Below are positions 1-12,400 of a stretch of DNA of 64,000 bases, one piece after another. Source of the stretch: Haematobia irritans (taxonomy: Eukaryota > Arthropoda > Insecta > Diptera > Muscidae); contig NC_134398.1 in the NCBI RefSeq assembly GCF_050003625.1, positions 197,973,700-198,037,699 on the forward strand, written 5' to 3'. A program made the position numbers and the translations under genes. Under the pieces are notes generated by a model that was not told the DNA's origin, did no database searches, and saw only the letters and a program-made list of their open reading frames with translations. Numbering within the stretch: position 1 is the stretch's first letter; each line of letters opens with the position of its first letter.

Positions 1-3000
1 TAATCGTGGTTGCCATTCGAGCCAAAAATAATCTACCAAAATTTTATGGTTCAATCTACCAAAATTTTATGGTTCTGTTCTTTTCCTCTGTTGGTTAAGC
101 TCCTCTTGTAGTTTAGTCAACGCAATGGATTTTAAGCTGAGATAAAAAAACACAAATATGATTGAAGTACAAACCAACAATAACAAAACAAAATTTTATT
201 TCTATAGCAAATTTTGTGAAAATTGTATTTCGATAGAAAATTTTGTCAAAATTTTATTTCTATAGAAAATTTTGTCAAAACTTTATTTCTATAGAAAATT
301 TTATCAAAATTGTATTTCTATAGAAAATTTTATCAAAATTGTATTTCTATTGAAAATTTTGTCAAAATTTATTTCTATAGAAAATTTTGTCAAAATTTAT
401 TTCTATAGAAAATTTTGTTAAAATTTTATTTCTATAGAAAATTTTGTCAAAATTTTATTTCTATATAAAATTTTGTCAAAATTTTATTTCTATAGAAAAT
501 TTTGTTAAAATTTTATATCTATAGAAAATTTTTTCAAAATTTTATCTCTGTAGAAAATTTTGTCAAAATTATATTCCTATAGAAGAATTTGTCAAAATTT
601 TATTTCTATAGGAAATTTTGTAAAAATTTTATTTCTATAGAAAATTTTGTCAAAATTTTATTTCTATAGAAAATTTTGGCAAAATTTTATTTCTATAGAA
701 AAATTTTGTCAAAATTTTATTTCTATAGAAAATTTTGTCAAAATTATATTTCTGTAGAAGATTTAGTCAAAATTTTATATCTATAGAAAATTTTGTCAAA
801 ATTTTATTTCTATAGAAAATTTTGTCAAAATTTTATTTCTATAGAAAATTTTGTCAACATTTTTTTTCTATAGAAAATTTTGTCAAATTAAATTTCTATA
901 GAAGATTTTGTCAAAATTTTATTTCTATAGAAAATTTTGTAAAAATTTTATTTCTATAGAAAATTTTGTCAAAATTTTATTTCTATAGAAAATTTTGTAA
1001 AAATTGTATTTCTATAGAAAATTTTTTCAAAATTTTATTTCTATAGAACATTTTGTAAAAATTTTATTTCTATAAAAAATGTTGTCAAAATTTTATTTCT
1101 ATAGAAAATTTTGTGAAAATTGTATTGCTATAGAAAATTTTGTGAAAATTGTATTTCTGTAGAAAATTTTGTCAAAATTTTATTTCTATTGAAAATTTTG
1201 TCAAAAGTTATTTCTATAGAAATTTTTGTCAAAATTTATTTCTATAGAAAATTTTGTTAAAATTTTATTTCTATAGAAAAATTTGTCAAAATTTTATTTC
1301 TATAGAAAATTTTGTCAAAATTTTATTTCTATAGAAAATTTTGTGAAAATTGTATTGCTATAGAAAATTTTGTTAAAATTTTATTTCTATAGAAAATTTT
1401 GTCAAAATTTTATTTCTATAGAAAATTTTGGCAAAATTTTATCTCTGTAGAAAATTTTGCCAAAATTTTATCTCTGTAGAAAATTTTGCCAAAATTTTAT
1501 TTTTATAGAAAATCTTCCAAATTTTATTTCTATAGAAGATTTTTTCAAAATTTTATTTTTATAGAAAATTTTGTCAAAATTTTATTTCTATAGAAAATTT
1601 TATTTCTATAGAAAATTTTGTTAAAATTTTATTTCTATAGCAAATTTTGTCAAAATTTTATTTGTATAGAAAATTTTGTTAAAATTTTATTTCTATAGAA
1701 AATTTTTGCAAAATTTTATTTCTATAGAAAATTTTGTCAAAATTTTATTTCTATAGAAAATTTTGGCAAAATTTTATTTCTATAGAAAATTTTGTCAAAA
1801 TTTTATTTCTATAGAAAATTTTGTCAAAATTATATTTCTGTAGAAGATTTAGTCAAAATTTTATATCTATAGAAAATTTTGCCAAAATTTTATTTCTATA
1901 GAAAATTTTGTCAACATTTTTTTTCTATAGAAAATTTTGTCAAATTAAATTTCTATAGAAGATTTTGTCAAAATTTTATTTCTATAGAAAATTTTGTAAA
2001 AATTTTATTTCTATAGAAAATTTTGTCAAAATTTTATTTCTATAGAAAATTTTGTAAAAATTGTATTTCTATAGAAAATTTTGTCAAAATTTTATTTCTA
2101 TAGAAAATTTTGTACAAATTTTATTTCTATAAAAAATGTTGTCAAAATTTTATTTCTATAAAAAATTTTGTCAAAATTTTATTTCTATAGAAAATTTTGT
2201 GAAAATTGTATTGCTATAGAAAATTTTGTGAAAATTGTATTTCTGTAGAAAATTTTGTCAAAATTTTATTTCTATTGAAAATTTTGTCAAAATTTATTTC
2301 TATAGAAAATTTTGTCAAAATTTATTTCTATAGAAAATTTTGTTAAAATTTTATTTCTATAGAAAATTTTGTCAAAATTTTATTTCTATAGAACATTTTG
2401 TCAAAATTTTATTTCTATATAAAATTTTGTCAAAATTTTATTTCTATAGAAAATTTTGTTAAAATTTTATATCTATAGAAAATTTTTTCAAAATTTTATC
2501 TCTGTAGAAAATTTTGTCAAAATTATATTCCTATAGAAGAATTTGTCAAAATTTTATTTCTATAGGAAATTTTGTAAAAATTTTATTTCTATAGAAAATT
2601 TTGTCAAAATTTTATTTCTATAGAAAATTTTGGCAAAATTTTATTTCTATAGAAAAATTTTGTCAAAATTTTATTTCTATAGAAAATTTTGTCAAAATTA
2701 TATTTCTGTAGAAGATTTAGTCAAAATTTTATATCTATAGAAAATTTTGTCAAAATTTTATTTCTATAGAAAATTTTGTCAAAATTTTATTTCTATAGAA
2801 AATTTTGTCAACATTTTTTTTCTATAGAAAATTTTGTCAAATTAAATTTCTATAGAAGATTTTGTCAAAATTTTATTTCTATAGAAAATTTTGTAAAAAT
2901 TTTATTTCTATAGAAAATTTTGTCAAAATTTTATTTCTATAGAAAATTTTGTAAAAATTGTATTTCTATAGAAAATTTTTTCAAAATTTTATTTCTATAG

Positions 3001-4859
3001 AACATTTTGTAAAAATTTTATTTCTATAAAAAATGTTGTCAAAATTTTATTTCTATAGAAAATTTTGTGAAAATTGTATTGCTATAGAAAATTTTGTGAA
3101 AATTGTATTTCTGTAGAAAATTTTGTCAAAATTTTATTTCTATTGAAAATTTTGTCAAAAGTTATTTCTATAGAAATTTTTGTCAAAATTTATTTCTATA
3201 GAAAATTTTGTTAAAATTTTATTTCTATAGAAAAATTTGTCAAAATTTTATTTCTATAGAAAATTTTGTCAAAATTTTATTTCTATAGAAAATTTTGTGA
3301 AAATTGTATTGCTATAGAAAATTTTGTTAAAATTTTATTTCTATAGAAAATTTTGTCAAAATTTTATTTCTATAGAAAATTTTGGCAAAATTTTATCTCT
3401 GTAGAAAATTTTGCCAAAATTTTATCTCTGTAGAAAATTTTGCCAAAATTTTATTTTTATAGAAAATCTTCCAAATTTTATTTCTATAGAAGATTTTTTC
3501 AAAATTTTATTTTTATAGAAAATTTTGTCAAAATTTTATTTCTATAGAAAATTTTATTTCTATAGAAAATTTTGTTAAAATTTTATTTCTATAGCAAATT
3601 TTGTCAAAATTTTATTTGTATAGAAAATTTTGTTAAAATTTTATTTCTATAGAAAATTTTTGCAAAATTTTATTTCTATAGAAAATTTTGTCAAAATTTT
3701 ATTTCTATAGAAAATTTTGGCAAAATTTTATTTCTATAGAAAATTTTGTCAAAATTTTATTTCTATAGAAAATTTTGTCAAAATTATATTTCTGTAGAAG
3801 ATTTAGTCAAAATTTTATATCTATAGAAAATTTTGCCAAAATTTTATTTCTATAGAAAATTTTGTCAACATTTTTTTTCTATAGAAAATTTTGTCAAATT
3901 AAATTTCTATAGAAGATTTTGTCAAAATTTTATTTCTATAGAAAATTTTGTAAAAATTTTATTTCTATAGAAAATTTTGTCAAAATTTTATTTCTATAGA
4001 AAATTTTGTAAAAATTGTATTTCTATAGAAAATTTTGTCAAAATTTTATTTCTATAGAAAATTTTGTACAAATTTTATTTCTATAAAAAATGTTGTCAAA
4101 ATTTTATTTCTATAAAAAATTTTGTCAAAATTTTATTTCTATAGAAAATTTTGTGAAAATTGTATTGCTATAGAAAATTTTGTGAAAATTGTATTTCTGT
4201 AGAAAATTTTGTCAAAATTTTATTTCTATTGAAAATTTTGTCAAAATTTATTTCTATAGAAAATTTTGTCAAAATTTATTTCTATAGAAAATTTTGTTAA
4301 AATTTTATTTCTATAGAAAATTTTGTCAAAATTTTATTTCTATAGAACATTTTGTCAAAATTTTATTTCTATAGAAAATTTTGTGAAAATTGTATTGCTA
4401 TAGAAAATTTTGTTAAAATTTTATTTCTATAGAAAATTTTGTCAAAATTTTATTTCTATAGAAAATTTTGGCAACATTTTATCTCTGTAGAAAATTTTGC
4501 CAAAATTTTATTTTTATAGAAAATCTTCCAAATTTTATTTCTAAAGAAGATTTTTTCAAAAATTTATTTTTATAGAAAATTATGTCAAAATTTTATTTCT
4601 ATAGAAAATTTTATTTCTATAGAAAATTTTGTTAAAATTTTATTACTATAGCAAATTTTGTCAAAATTTTATTTCTATAGCAAATTTTGTCAAAATTTTA
4701 TTTGTATAGAAAATTTTGTTAAAATTTTATTTCTATAGAAAATTTTTGCAAAATTTTATTCGATTGTGGAGCACAGTTTTAGTAGAAGTTTCTACGCAAT
4801 CCATGGTGGAGGGTACATAAGATTCGGCCTGGCCGAACTTACGGCTGTATATACTTGTT
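1..4859 (-). mobile_element. Family A (DINE-1-like) copy, 5' part, with giant satellite
   Basis: Read on the minus strand, the element begins at about 4859 with ACAAGTATATACAGCCGTAAG, runs through the family A head (GGCCAGGCCGAA, TACCCTCCACCATGGATTGC, GTAGAAACTTCTAC) and enters the 29-bp satellite. Past the satellite, at 1-75, lies the exit block seen in other copies (GGTAGATTATTTTTGGCTCG, then GGCAACCA). The 153-bp repeats and the 3' hairpin must lie left of the window. The head is short: the usual 250 bp between head and satellite is missing here. Family identity is sure from many in-window copies; assignment to DINE-1/Helentron relatives is inference. Confidence 0.8.
190..4758 (-). repeat. 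29-bp AT-rich tandem satellite, about 157 units, with higher-order structure
   Basis: The unit read on the plus strand is TTTTATTTCTATAG followed by AAAATTTTGTCAAAA. Variants (TTATATCTATAG, TTCCTATAGAAG, TTGCTATAG, GGCAAAA) form an irregular order that recurs 1,954 bp downstream: landmark pairs are 571/2525, 884/2838, 1347/3301, 1941/3895 and 2276/4230. A third copy starts near 4230, runs about 140 bp and jumps to a later part of the unit. The same landmark at 884 and 1941 also shows the 1,954-bp unit is built from 1,057- and 897-bp halves. Near 350-500 the offset is 1,925, one 29-mer less. No spacers occur, so it is not CRISPR. Confidence 0.95.
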
Positions 4860-6557
4860 TTTTGTTATTTTTGTCTCCCGCATCAATGAATATGTTCCTA
4901 TATACAGCTCAATGGTTATTTTATAAACGACTAAACATTCGGATCTACTATACCACAAGATCGCACCAATCAAAATATTTGTCACACCATATCATTACCA
5001 TGCATTTTAGCTAACAAACAATTATGAATTTCTGTGTGATAATTTAGTTTTAAGACCCTATAATCTCATCATCATCCTACACATAAATCCACTCTCACAT
5101 TCAAATAGGCTATACGAATTGCAAATGACAAATGGTGAATACTTTTGAAATATGTCCTACAGATTTTTCCTTGTAATGGCCAGATATTCACCTAGAGCAA
5201 ATAGCTTCAAGACGTTTAGCAATGTAACAATAAACTGAAATGAGAGGATTGAATTCATTACGCTATAATACATTGGCAAATACAAATGTAATGCCATGTG
5301 ACCGGGTAAATATGCTCAATTTTGTGACATGAAAATTCACGGAAATATTGAAATTTTACATGTATTTGAAAGGTATACACAGAACCTATAGAGATATTAC
5401 CTGGAAGCTGCGGTGTAATTTCAATTTATTCCTGGATAAACGTTAAATTTCGTGGATGTAATGGTATCTCCACTATGGATTTCGTTAGAATTTATACTAA
5501 AAGCTCTCATCCACATTCGAATACTTGCCTTGTGGTAATAGTTGCCGATGGAAAAGTATCTTAAAATTTCTTAAAATCCCCTTCTAAATTCTAAGAAAGT
5601 CTATATAAAGTCTATTCTAGCCTGCGGAGAGTATGGTTAGGCCGATTCTTATACACCCTCTACCATAGATTGCGTGCAACGTTCTACTATAACTGTCCAC
5701 ACTGAAAAAAATATTGCCATGAGACAAGAGACGTCGTGTCATTAAAATACGAATCCAATTTTGCTCCAGGTTTTTCTTTTTTTTTTTTTTGGAAATAGTC
5801 CACTGTTTGGGTAATTGGAATTATAATTCTCGTACTGACCTTGAAATCAAATATAAAAAAATTGAAATCCAATTTTTTACTTGATTCAAATATTCACTCT
5901 TTTCTTGAAATTTGCTATAAAAAGGGTTTCCAAATAGGAGGATCCCTAAGAGATTTGGTACGAATGTTAATCCTAGCTTAAGTGAAAATAAATTGAACAG
6001 ATGTCATTCCATAAAGAACCCTCAATTAATACTGGGCAATATTAAACCTTAGAGTTTGTCTACAGAGTAAAATAATGTCGCTCATGCCCTACTTGAGACA
6101 TTATTTACGTGATTTCATATCAGCCTGTATGTGTTTGTCAGTGTATATAATCATAGTAGCAATATGAATGAGCATATTGGCAAATATGGTTGCAAGTCTA
6201 TGTTGAGATCTATGCACTTTAACGTAAGAGCGCGGTTAAAATGTCCACATACACATCCATAGATCCGCATATTATTTATTTGTCGTTTCACCTCATAACC
6301 ACAATCATTAACAAATACATGAATACTGCATACAGGAGGAGTATGGACCGCTTTGGCCGTCAGAGACACATGCACATACTAGTTGTCATGATAATTTTGG
6401 GAAATTTTTTGAGAAAACCAAAATTCCATTCAGATCTCATTATAAGATTAAGCACTATATTAGCAGGGAATTACAACTTTGTTGTGAGCGAAAATATTCC
6501 CACTAGAATCTGTTCGCTCGGAATGTGCCACGCAGACTTCATTGATACGAGAAATGT
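4860..6557. other. AT-rich non-coding stretch, no gene seen
   Basis: Mostly apparently single-copy AT-rich sequence. At 5630-5700 there is a worn family A head on the plus strand (GGCCGATTCTTATACACCC, then TACCATAGATTGCGTG). A poly-T tract lies at 5774-5790, next to a sequence at 5697-5712 (CACACTGAAAAAAATATTG) of the kind that ends some fly TIR elements, but I could not find its partner. Open frames here are short and lack recognisable domains. Confidence 0.5.
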
Positions 6558-6610
6558 TTAACTTCTGTGGTATCAAAATTCAATGAATTATCTAAATGAG
6601 CTTGAATCAA
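6558..6610 (+). repeat. Possible degenerate SINE 3' tail
   Basis: GTGGTATCAAAATTCAATGA followed by ATTATCTAAATGAGCTTGA resembles the SINE/LINE tail of this window (TGTGGTATCACAATGGACTG, then AATAGTCTAAGTGAGCCTGA). There is no preserved tRNA-like head upstream. It may be a chance or very old match. Confidence 0.35.
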
Positions 6611-6612
6611 AT

Positions 6613-7831
6613 AGCTAATCACGGTTACTTCTCGAACCAAACGTAATCCACCAAAATTTTGTGAAATTTTTACCATAAAAAAGCAAAGTTTTATTTTTAA
6701 AAATGTTATTTCTATAGAATATTTTACTACAATTTTATTTCTATTTTACTAAAATTTTATTCCTATAGAAAATTCTACCAAAATTAGAAAATGTTGTCAA
6801 AATTTAATTTCTTTAGAAAATTTTGCAAAACTTTATTTATATAGATAATTTTATCAAAACTTTATTTCTATAGAAATTTTTTTCAAAATTTTATTTTAAT
6901 AGTAAAATTTCTCAAAATTTTATTTCTATAGAAAATTTGGTCAAACCTTTATTTCTATAGAAATTTTGGTAAAAAATTTATTTCTATAGAAATTTTTGTA
7001 AAAATTTTATTTCTATAGAAAATTTTTTCAAAAGTTTATTCCTATAGAAAATTTTGTCAAAATTTTATTTCCATAGAAAATTTTGTAAAAATGTTTCTTT
7101 CTTTAGAAAATTTTGTCAAAATGTTTCTTTAGAAAATTTTGTCAAATTTTTTGCTTATTTAGAAAATTTTATTTCTATAGAATAGTTTGTCAAAATTGTA
7201 TTTCTATAGAAAATTTTGTCAAAATTTTATTTCAATAGAAAAATTTCGTCAAAATTTTATTTGTATAGAAAATTTTGCCAACATTTTATTCCTATATAAA
7301 ATTAATTTTGTCAAAATTTTATTTCTATAGAAAATTTTGTCAAAATTTTATTTCTACAGAAAATTGTGTCAAAATTTTATTTATATAGCAAATTTTATTT
7401 CCATAGAAAATGTTATTTCCATATAAAATTTTGCCAAAATTTTATTTCTATAGAAAATGTTGTCAATTTTTTTTTTATTTAGAACATTTTGTCAACATTT
7501 TTGTTTATTTAGAAAATTTTGTCAAAATGTTTTTTCTATAGCAAATTTTGTCAAAATTTTATTTCTGTAGAAAGTTGTATCAAACTTTCATGTCTATAGA
7601 AAATTTTATCATAATTTTATGTCTATAGAATATTTCGTCAAAATTTTATGTCTATAGAAGATTTTGTGAAAATTTTATTTCTATAGAAAATTTTGTCAAA
7701 ATTTTATTTCTATAGAAAATTTTCGTCAAATTTTTATGACTATAGAAAATTTTGTCAAAATTTTATTTCTATAGAATATTTTTTCAAAATTTTATTTCTA
7801 CAGAAAATATTGACAACATTTTATTTCATCG
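6613..7831 (-). mobile_element. Family A internal fragment: exit block plus 29-bp array
   Basis: The stretch CACGGTTACTTCTCGAACCA at about 6619 is a worn version of the exit block at position 5 (CGTGGTTGCCATTCGAGCCA). It is followed by about 1.2 kb of diverged 29-bp units to 7830. The units differ more from each other than those of the left-edge array, and the order shows no obvious long-period duplication, so this copy looks older. The head of the element is missing on the right side, where the array stops at TTTCATCGTTTTTGTCTTG. Confidence 0.7.
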
Positions 7832-8459
7832 TTTTTGTCTTGTTTTTATTCCGTCTGTTTGCTTCAAAATGCATTGACCGGCTATGATGCGCGCATTCGA
7901 GACTGTTGTTGTAAGAAGTACATCATTGTACTCTAGTACATTTAATGATATTATGGCTCATATCATTACTCATTATTTATTATGATGTAATTGATAAGAA
8001 AAAATGTTGTCCAAAATGGTTGGGAAGACTGCTGTTTCGGATTTCCACATCCTCATCAGTTCCCTTTATTGGACGATCTACTCAATTCAATTACAATAGT
8101 TTACACTGAAAATGTACATTTGATGGGAGGTGACTTTTCTTATGTATTTTGATCTGCTGAATTCGAAACAGAAATGTTAAAATTTTTTTTTTATTGAACA
8201 GTTTTTGAGATATCCCGTTATTTTTAGTTTTTCGCTCTTTTTTTTTTTTTGACTTATTGATATTTAAATGAAAGGTATTCAGATGACGAATAATCGTTTA
8301 TAATTGGATCTGCGATAAGTTAAGTGGTTCAAAAAATATCGATGCAAAAAAGATGCAAAAAAAACGTGTTTACAGTGACGTGTTTACAAACCATTGAAAA
8401 AACGTCCGGTTTCTCTTGATGGTCGTATAGATGATACTCTAACCTAAGTAATAAGATCA
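7832..8459. other. Unassigned sequence between A and B fragments
   Basis: No gene seen. It starts with TTTCATCGTTTTTGTCTTG and CTGTTTGCTTCAAAATG, a block that recurs at 9543-9590 in front of another 29-bp array (TTTCATCGTTTTTGTCTTG again). An 8-bp inverted repeat (AATGATAT...ATATCATT) lies near 7946-7969. Poly-T at 8239-8250. Confidence 0.5.
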
Positions 8460-9405
8460 ACTAGAAGAAAAACGACAAATTTTTGCCCAAATCGGAAAAG
8501 CATATATATGGACGCTATATAGAAATCTGAACCGATTTCAAATTACTTAGTGCAAGTATTTTAAGTCTACTCCCTGTGCAAAATTTCACGTAAATCGGAC
8601 TACAACTTTGACCTCTGTGGTCATATGACGGAAAATCGGGCGAAAGATATATGGGAGCTATATCTAATTCTGAACCGATTTCAATAAAATTTAGCATACT
8701 TGACTATACTACTAATTATACTTCTACTGCAAAATTTCAACCAAATTGGGCTAAAACTCTGGGCCATATATGTCCATATCGGGCGAAAGATATATATGAG
8801 AGCTATATCTCAATCTGAACCGATTTTGATCCAATTTGGCACACTTGACTATAGTACTTATTGTTCTCCTGGTGCAAAATTTCAAGCAAATTAGGTAAAA
8901 CTCTGGCTTCTGGGACCATATGAGTCCATATCGGGCGAAAGATATATATGGGAGCTATATCTAAATCTGAACCGATTTCAATCAAATTTTGCACACCTTA
9001 CTATACGACCAAGTGTTATGTTTGTGCAAAATCAAGCAAATCAGGATAAAACTCCGGCTTCTGGTCCATATATAAGTGCATATCGAAAGATATATATGAG
9101 AGCTATATCTAAATCTGAACCGATTTCTTCCAAAATCAATAGGGTTATATTCTGACCCAAAACAGGAACTTGTACCAAATTTGAAGGCGATTGGACTTAA
9201 ACTGCGACCTAGACTTTGATCACAAAAATATGTTCACAGACAGACGGACGGACGGACAGACGGACATGGCTATATCGACTCAGGGACCCACCCTGAGCAT
9301 TATTGCCAAAGACACTATGTGTCTATCTCGTCTCCTTCTGGTTGTTGCAAACATATGCACTAATTTATAATACCCTGTTCCACAGTGTGGCGCAGGGTAT
9401 TAAAA
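8460..9405 (+). mobile_element. Family B (DINE-1-like) copy, 5' truncated
   Basis: Four diverged minisatellite units can be counted from TATATGGGAGCTATAT-type landmarks at 8650, 8795, 8947 and 9095 (spacings 145, 152, 148), the worn form of the 153-bp period. Then come the GACGGACGGACAGACGGAC microsatellite at 9241-9266, the block CATGGCTATATCGACTCAGG, and the 3' hairpin at 9370-9405: AATACCCTG, TTCCACA, TGTGG, CGCAGGGTATT. The stem is nearly perfect over the first nine bases. The ACAAGTAAGG head is absent. It is older than the copy at 37201-38561, judging by divergence between units. Confidence 0.8.
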
Positions 9406-10041
9406 TCCAAAATGTCCAAAAAATGAAAAAAATAGTAGAAACATTTTTGCCTTCCAATTAACACCACTCCAGTATATTGCCGTCGGCAAGTGACTAGAGT
9501 ATGAATGCCATGTAATGACATTCTATGGCCGTATGCTACCTTCTTTCATCGTTTTTGTCTTGTTCTCATTCAGTCTGTTTGTTTTAAAATGAAATAGAAA
9601 AAATTTTCAAAATTTTATTTCTGTAGAAATTTTTCGTCAAAATTTTATTTCTATAGAAAAATTTCATCAAAATTGTATTTCTATAAAAAATTTTTTTTTC
9701 AATAGAAAAATTTTGTCAAAATTTTATTTCAATAGAAAAATTTCGTCAAAGTTTTATTTCAATAGAAAAATTGTTGTCAAAATTTTAAGTTTAAATATAG
9801 AAAATTTTGTCAAAATTTTATTTCTATAAGAATTTTTTGTAAAATTTTTATTTCTGTAGAAATTTTATCAAAATGTTATTGCTGTACAAAATTTTTATTC
9901 AACATTATTTTTTTTTTTTCAAAATTTAACTTCTATAGAAAATTTTTTCAAAATTTTATTTATATAGAAAGTTTTGTCAAAATTTTATTTCTATGAAAAG
10001 TTTGGTCAAACTTTTATTTCTCTAAGAATTTTTTGTCAACC
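9406..10041. repeat. Spacer and a worn 29-bp array
   Basis: After about 180 bp of unassigned sequence, 29-bp units run from 9595 to 10041 in the plus orientation (TTTCTGTAG, TTTCAATAGAAAAA and similar variants), with several poly-T expansions. The array is entered directly from the TTTCATCGTTTTTGTCTTG block at 9543, not from the usual exit block. Confidence 0.7.
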
Positions 10042-11572
10042 ATAAACCTAATACTAATTTGTTTTACCATTTATTTCACCGTAATTATTAAACCGCCATC
10101 TGATATTATTTATATCTTAAGACTGTTGCCATCGTAATTTCACAATTTCAAGTATAAAGGCATTCGTTTACATACATATCCACAAATGCTTTCTTCAAAT
10201 CCTTCAGGTGTATAGGTCTCAGTAGTGCAAAATTTGTTTTTATATTAAGTTGCATCATTGTGGCCTGGGCCAATGAATGCTCTATGAAATGGTTTCCGCC
10301 GAATGTCTTCCTTGGTTTATAAACCGTGGCAATGTTTGATATAAACTGTACATTGTACATTTATACCGTGCAAACATTTTGGGATTGATAAACTTTTGTA
10401 AGAATATTTTAGTATTAATATCATAATTTCGATTTGTTTCATGATTGTGTGGTTTATTACTGATGAATAGGAGCATGACGTGTCGAAAGGATGTATGCTA
10501 AGCCATTGGAATGTTCAAGAAGTCAAATCAGTCTATATTGTGGCTATTTCTATTATGAACCAATATATCGACAAATTTTTCGTGGTTACTTAAGGGTGAA
10601 TACCGACATCAGGAACTGCATTTCATCACTATAGAAAAATTATGAGGTTATAATATGTTTTCCATTCCGGTAATAACACATCGAAATGGCCCAAGCTCAA
10701 AAGTCCAACTGATTGAGATCCGAAAATTTTGGTGGCCATTGTGCAGTAGAAATGAAGCGAGGGACCTCCTTTTTAAGCCATTCTTTGTTGACCCTCTTGT
10801 ACTGGATATTATTGGAATACACAGGGCTGTGGCTGAAACCTACAGAAGTTAGATATTAAACCAAACGAAAGGCGTTATTTCATCCGATCTTTTTGTGGTT
10901 CTTATAAATCCACATAGGTACAAATCTGTAGTAGTTTCCATTTCATATTTTGTTTTATTGGTTGGAAAATGGGAATAAACTTGTCATCAATTTTGAATTT
11001 GGGATCCTTCGCAGTATTCATAAATTTCAAAATAATTTAGGTATCACTACGAGCAACTCTAGTATTACAATCTATCTCGTGATAGTTATATTGTAAAGCT
11101 TGACATTTTTGAGGTTGACAAACGAGCGCTATTTGTGATGTTTACATCGACTTATAAGATTCATCTCGCCCATAAATGAAATTAAATCGTTCCTACAATT
11201 ATTTTTTAAATTTTTCCTACAATTATTTTTAAAATTGGCGATACATGGAGAATTCTTCCAAGGTTGTAATTCACTCCAAGATGAATTTCGTGAACATTCA
11301 ACATTCAAGATCGCCATATAAGATCGTCATGTGACACATCGTGAGATTGAGACAACCTTAAACATTAATGTTACCAACATACATTCAATATTACATTAAC
11401 ATTTGACCCTAACAGAAAATTTGTTCGCGTTGGATCCCATACAATTTGTGAATATCTCAATCAGACTGGCAGAATTGCATCAGCAGATGGTTCAAATGCA
11501 TGGAAAAGTGTATAGTTCTTAATGGAGAACATTTTGAAAAAAGTAAAGATATTTTCGATGACTAATATTTCT
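10042..11572. other. Non-coding stretch with no assignable gene
   Basis: No protein domain or RNA gene recognised. At 10486-10575 there is a diverged relative of the repeat at 50175-50400 (CCATTGGAATGTTCAAGAAG, then TCAAATCAGTCTATATTG). The sequence CATACATTCAATATTACAT at about 11379 recurs at 24132. Everything else appears low-copy within this window. Confidence 0.45.
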
Positions 11573-12400
11573 TTTTATATCCTCCACAATAGGTAGCAAT
11601 TTCATCCGATCCGAATGAAATTTGGTACATGGTGTTAGTATATGGTATCTAACATCCATGCAAAAATTGGTCCACATCGGTACATAATTATATATAGCCC
11701 CCGTATTAACCGATCCCCCGATTTGGCTTGCGGAGCCTCTAAGAGAAGCAAATTTCATCCGATCCGGCTGAAATTTGGTACGTGGTGTTAGTATATGGTC
11801 TCTAATGACCATGCAAAAATTGGTCCACATCGGTCCATAATTATATATAGCCCCCATATAAACCGATCACCAGATGTGACCTCCGGAGCCTCTTGACAGA
11901 CCAAAATTGATCTAATTCAGTTGAAATTTGGTATGTGGTGAATATATGGCCTCAAACACCCATGCACAAATTGGTTGATATCGGTCCAAAATTATATATA
12001 GGCCCCATATAAACCGATCCCCAGATTTGACCTCCGGATTCCCTTGGAAGAGCAAAATTCTTCCGATTCGGTTGAAATTTGGTACGTAATGTTAGTATAT
12101 GGTATCCATAAACCATGCAGGAATTGGTTCCTATTAGTTCATAATTATATATAGCTCCCATATAAACCGATCACCAGATTTGACCTCTGGTGCCTTTTGT
12201 AGAAGCAAAGTCCATCCGATCTGGTTGAAATTTGGTACGTGGTGGTAGTATATGATATTTAACAACCATGCCAAAAGTGGTGCATATCCGTCCATAATCA
12301 TACATAGGTTAGGTTAAGTTAAAGTGGCAGCCCTATTAAATTTCAGGCTCACTTAGACTATTCAGTCCATTGTGATACCACATTTAACTAAAAGTACCTA

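Noticed and set aside
190..4758. CRISPR-like array of 29-bp repeats
   Set aside because: Repeat length fits, but units abut without unique spacers, and the setting is clearly eukaryotic.
5697..5712. TIR end CACACTGAAAAAAATATTG of another MITE
   Set aside because: No matching inverted end or target duplication was found nearby.
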